From an uncultured Clostridium sp. (GTDB lineage: Bacteria; Bacillota; Clostridia; TANB77; CAG-508): a DNA stretch of 31,876 nucleotides. Position numbers and translations under genes: made by a program. Under the pieces are notes generated by a model that was not told the origin of the DNA, ran no database searches, and saw only the letters and a program-made list of their open reading frames with translations. Shown one piece after another: positions 30,547 through 31,876 of the stretch. The stretch spans positions 1-31,876 of the forward strand of contig USMB01000016.1 in the NCBI GenBank assembly GCA_900555615.1, written 5' to 3'. Positions within the stretch are counted from its first letter, which is position 1; every line of letters starts with the position of its first letter.

Positions 30547-30783
30547 TCACTGGATACTTTCCGACAATTTGCCAAACATTTTAGCTAACTGAGTATCAGT
30601 TTTCTGGAAAATTTCTTTCCAGTATTCAAAATACCCTTTGTCTTCTACCTGATACGAGCCATTATGATGACGGAGAAATTCACAAACAGCAATATACGCA
30701 TAATACGGCGTAGGTGCACTTGTGAACTGCTTGTCGTACTTATGCTTGTTCAACCGAACCAGCATCTCTTTTTCCAACTTCAT
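30547..30783 (-). CDS. Hypothetical 78-aa protein of unusual composition
   Basis: A complete small gene: promoter (30831-30859), GAGGTAG ribosome site, 78 codons and terminator. The product (MKLEKEMLVRLNKHKYDKQF, then TSAPTPYYAYIAVCEFLRHH) has no membrane helix or known motif; it is helical and rich in Tyr, Lys and Phe. Codon use includes CGG, CGA, GCG and CCG types uncommon nearby. By hand count, 71 of the 180 bases at 30601-30780 are G or C, against 8 of 60 at 30901-30960 next to it. It sits directly beside a dispersed repeat, and together this suggests acquisition from another genome, although no integrase or phage gene is near. Confidence 0.75.
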   Translation of the reverse strand: MKLEKEMLVRLNKHKYDKQFTSAPTPYYAYIAVCEFLRHHNGSYQVEDKGYFEYWKEIFQKTDTQLAKMFGKLSESIQ

Positions 30784-30830
30784 AAATACTACCTCTTCTA
30801 TATTATTCTTCCTTTTAGGAAGTCTAAATA

Positions 30831-30859
30831 ATTATATCACGTTTTACATAATTTTGCAA
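30831..30859 (-). promoter_or_regulatory. Sigma-A promoter of the 78-aa gene
   Basis: Minus-strand TTGCAA (30854-30859), 17 bases, perfect TATAAT (30831-30836), 48 bases before the ATG. Confidence 0.78.
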
Positions 30860-30887
30860 ATATATAAATTTATTATTTATTTATTAA

Positions 30888-31664
30888 TTATAATTCCACA
30901 TAATTATAATTAATATTTTCATTATTTAATATTTCTTTTTCTCTATTTGTACAAGTCAAAATAATTATTTGCCTATTTTTAAATTCTTCTGATAAATATA
31001 ATAAAATATTTTTTAATCTTTCATTATCGAAAAATGCAAAAGCTTCATCTAATATAATTGGAACTTTTTCATTTGAAACTTCATCTAACATTGCTAATCT
31101 TAATGATAAATATAATTGATCTATTGTTCCAATACTTAATCGTTCTGCAGGAATATAATTACCATTTTCTAATTCTACAATTAATCCATTTTCATCGCTA
31201 AAATTTAGCTTACAATATTTTCCTTTTGTGATGTTAGCAATATTTTTTGACAACTTCTCTGTAAATACTGGACTTACGCTGTTTTTCATATTTTCATATG
31301 CTCTTGATAATAACACTTTTACTAATTCTATACTTTCGTTTTTTTGTTCTAAATTTTCTAATTGTTGTTTTAATAAAATTGTCTGTTCTTCAATACTGGA
31401 TAAATTTTCCAACTGTGGTCCTATATTTTCTTTCTTTACTTCTAGTTTATTTAATTCATATCTTAAATCATTTATTTCATTTTCTACTATGCTAATATCA
31501 ATATTTAAATTTTCTTTTTTTAATAAAAAATTAATTTCATTTTTTTCAATATTTTTTTCATATTTATTTATTATTTTATATTCTTCCAAATTATTTTGCA
31601 TATTATTTTCTGATTTTATTTTATTTATTTCATTATTTAATTCTTCAATATTTTTTTTGGTCAT
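30888..31664 (-). CDS. C-terminal half of an SbcC/Rad50/YhaN-like ATPase
   Basis: A 258-aa protein: coiled coil (about residues 1-120, heptads with Lys, Asn, Glu), then the C-terminal ABC-ATPase lobe of the SMC/Rad50 class. The signature motif is LSIGT at 176-180 (ERLSIGTIDQLYLSLRLAML), Walker B is IILDEA (203-208), the D-loop ends at Asp213 and the region of the H-loop reads LTCTNRE with Thr239 where YhaN-type proteins have His. The N-terminal lobe with Walker A is missing: an in-frame stop codon lies seven codons before the ATG, and the sequence further upstream codes for an unrelated protein. AGAAGG lies 5 bases before the ATG, so this half may be translated alone. It is either a truncated remnant or a split subunit whose other half lies elsewhere. 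Confidence 0.82.
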   Translation of the reverse strand: MTKKNIEELNNEINKIKSENNMQNNLEEYKIINKYEKNIEKNEINFLLKKENLNIDISIVENEINDLRYELNKLEVKKENIGPQLENLSSIEEQTILLKQQLENLEQKNESIELVKVLLSRAYENMKNSVSPVFTEKLSKNIANITKGKYCKLNFSDENGLIVELENGNYIPAERLSIGTIDQLYLSLRLAMLDEVSNEKVPIILDEAFAFFDNERLKNILLYLSEEFKNRQIIILTCTNREKEILNNENINYNYVEL

Positions 31665-31677
31665 AATTACCTTCTTT

Positions 31678-31876
31678 CTATCTTATTATAATGTAATGAT
31701 ATACGTCTCCAATATAATTTGTGTCATCATATAAACTTACTACTAATCGATAAGTTCCTGTCATTAAGTTTTCTTTAAAATGTAAGGAATAAGTAATGTT
31801 AGATACAGGGTTAGTTGTTAGGATATATTCGTTAGTTTCTCCTACTTTTTGGAAATTATCTGTTACATAATCTAAT
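31678..31876 (-). CDS. C-terminal end of a probable surface/beta-sandwich protein (runs off window)
   Basis: An open frame enters from the right edge on the minus strand and stops with TAG at 31678-31680. The 65 visible residues (LDYVTDNFQKVGETNEYILT, then ending GTYRLVVSLYDDTNYIGDVY and HYIIIR) alternate polar and hydrophobic residues as in beta-strands and look like the last immunoglobulin-like or beta-sandwich domain of a secreted or surface protein. It ends 13 bases before the start of the SbcC-like half gene. Family and start are not visible. Confidence 0.6.
   Translation of the reverse strand, partial: LDYVTDNFQKVGETNEYILTTNPVSNITYSLHFKENLMTGTYRLVVSLYDDTNYIGDVYHYIIIR

Noticed and set aside
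31228..31734. 168-codon plus-strand frame opposite the ATPase fragment
   Set aside because: Antisense to clear SbcC-like motifs, hydrophobic Phe/Ile/Ser composition and no ribosome site; it is a shadow.
1..31876. tRNA, rRNA or riboswitch
   Set aside because: No cloverleaf with GTTCGA-type T-loop, no rRNA stretches and no recognisable riboswitch core were seen; all gene-free gaps are under 300 bases and are accounted for by promoters, terminators or repeats. A covariance-model search would be decisive.

Overview
The window is very AT-rich, compact DNA from a Gram-positive, rod-shaped, spore-forming bacterium, most likely a member of the Clostridia. The reasons are the mreB-mreC-mreD-PBP2-minC cluster, SpoIIE, two coat-F-like spore proteins, a near-perfect Spo0A box, a MecA-type adaptor, AGGAGG-type ribosome binding sites and consensus sigma-A promoters with 17-bp spacers. 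I cannot name the species; the large share of lineage-specific hypothetical proteins would fit an uncultured gut clostridium. No rRNA, tRNA, CRISPR array, transposase or phage structural gene is visible. Nearly all genes are on the minus strand. The plus-strand exceptions are the XRE/metallopeptidase pair (6.7-8.2 kb), two small proteins (17.6-18.4 kb) and mecA (24.5 kb). Layout from low to high coordinate: a partial winged-helix protein; an S1-domain protein with its own promoter; rluB; rluD and a GT-C-like membrane protein; a tandem OB-fold SSB-like protein with a TTG start; a Mur-ligase-like fragment and a sporulation-type polysaccharide deacetylase; the plus-strand XRE regulator and an HExxH protein, followed by an unusual ladder of a degenerate octamer. 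Then comes a minus-strand run WG-repeat protein - 409-aa membrane-anchored unknown - (GGACCGACCC repeat) - acpS - tatD - family 4 uracil-DNA glycosylase - GltD-like flavoprotein. Next is a small two-gene unit (51 and 125 aa), spoIIE with a Spo0A box in its promoter, and two plus-strand low-complexity proteins. The morphogenesis operon radC-mreB-mreC-mreD-PBP2-minC follows, from one strong promoter. On the far side are divergent mecA, an M23 peptidase, two CotF-like proteins behind a sigma-G-like promoter, pcrA, prfA, a second GGACCGACCC repeat locus, an isolated 78-aa gene of different base composition, half of an SbcC/YhaN-like ATPase, and the C-terminus of a probable surface protein. Functionally the window combines translation and RNA modification (rluB, rluD, prfA, S1 protein), DNA repair (uracil-DNA glycosylase, pcrA, radC, tatD, SSB-like), cell shape and division (mre/PBP2/minC) and sporulation (spoIIE, deacetylase, CotF-like, probably M23). 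Many ATG codons that give the longest open frame lack a ribosome binding site; I moved those starts to the first codon with a good site and say so in each entry. I do not see a clearly new multi-gene system. The best candidates for something undescribed are the XRE/metallopeptidase locus with its octamer ladder, the WG-repeat/membrane-protein pair, the dispersed 29-33-bp paired repeats, and the 78-aa gene beside the half-ATPase.
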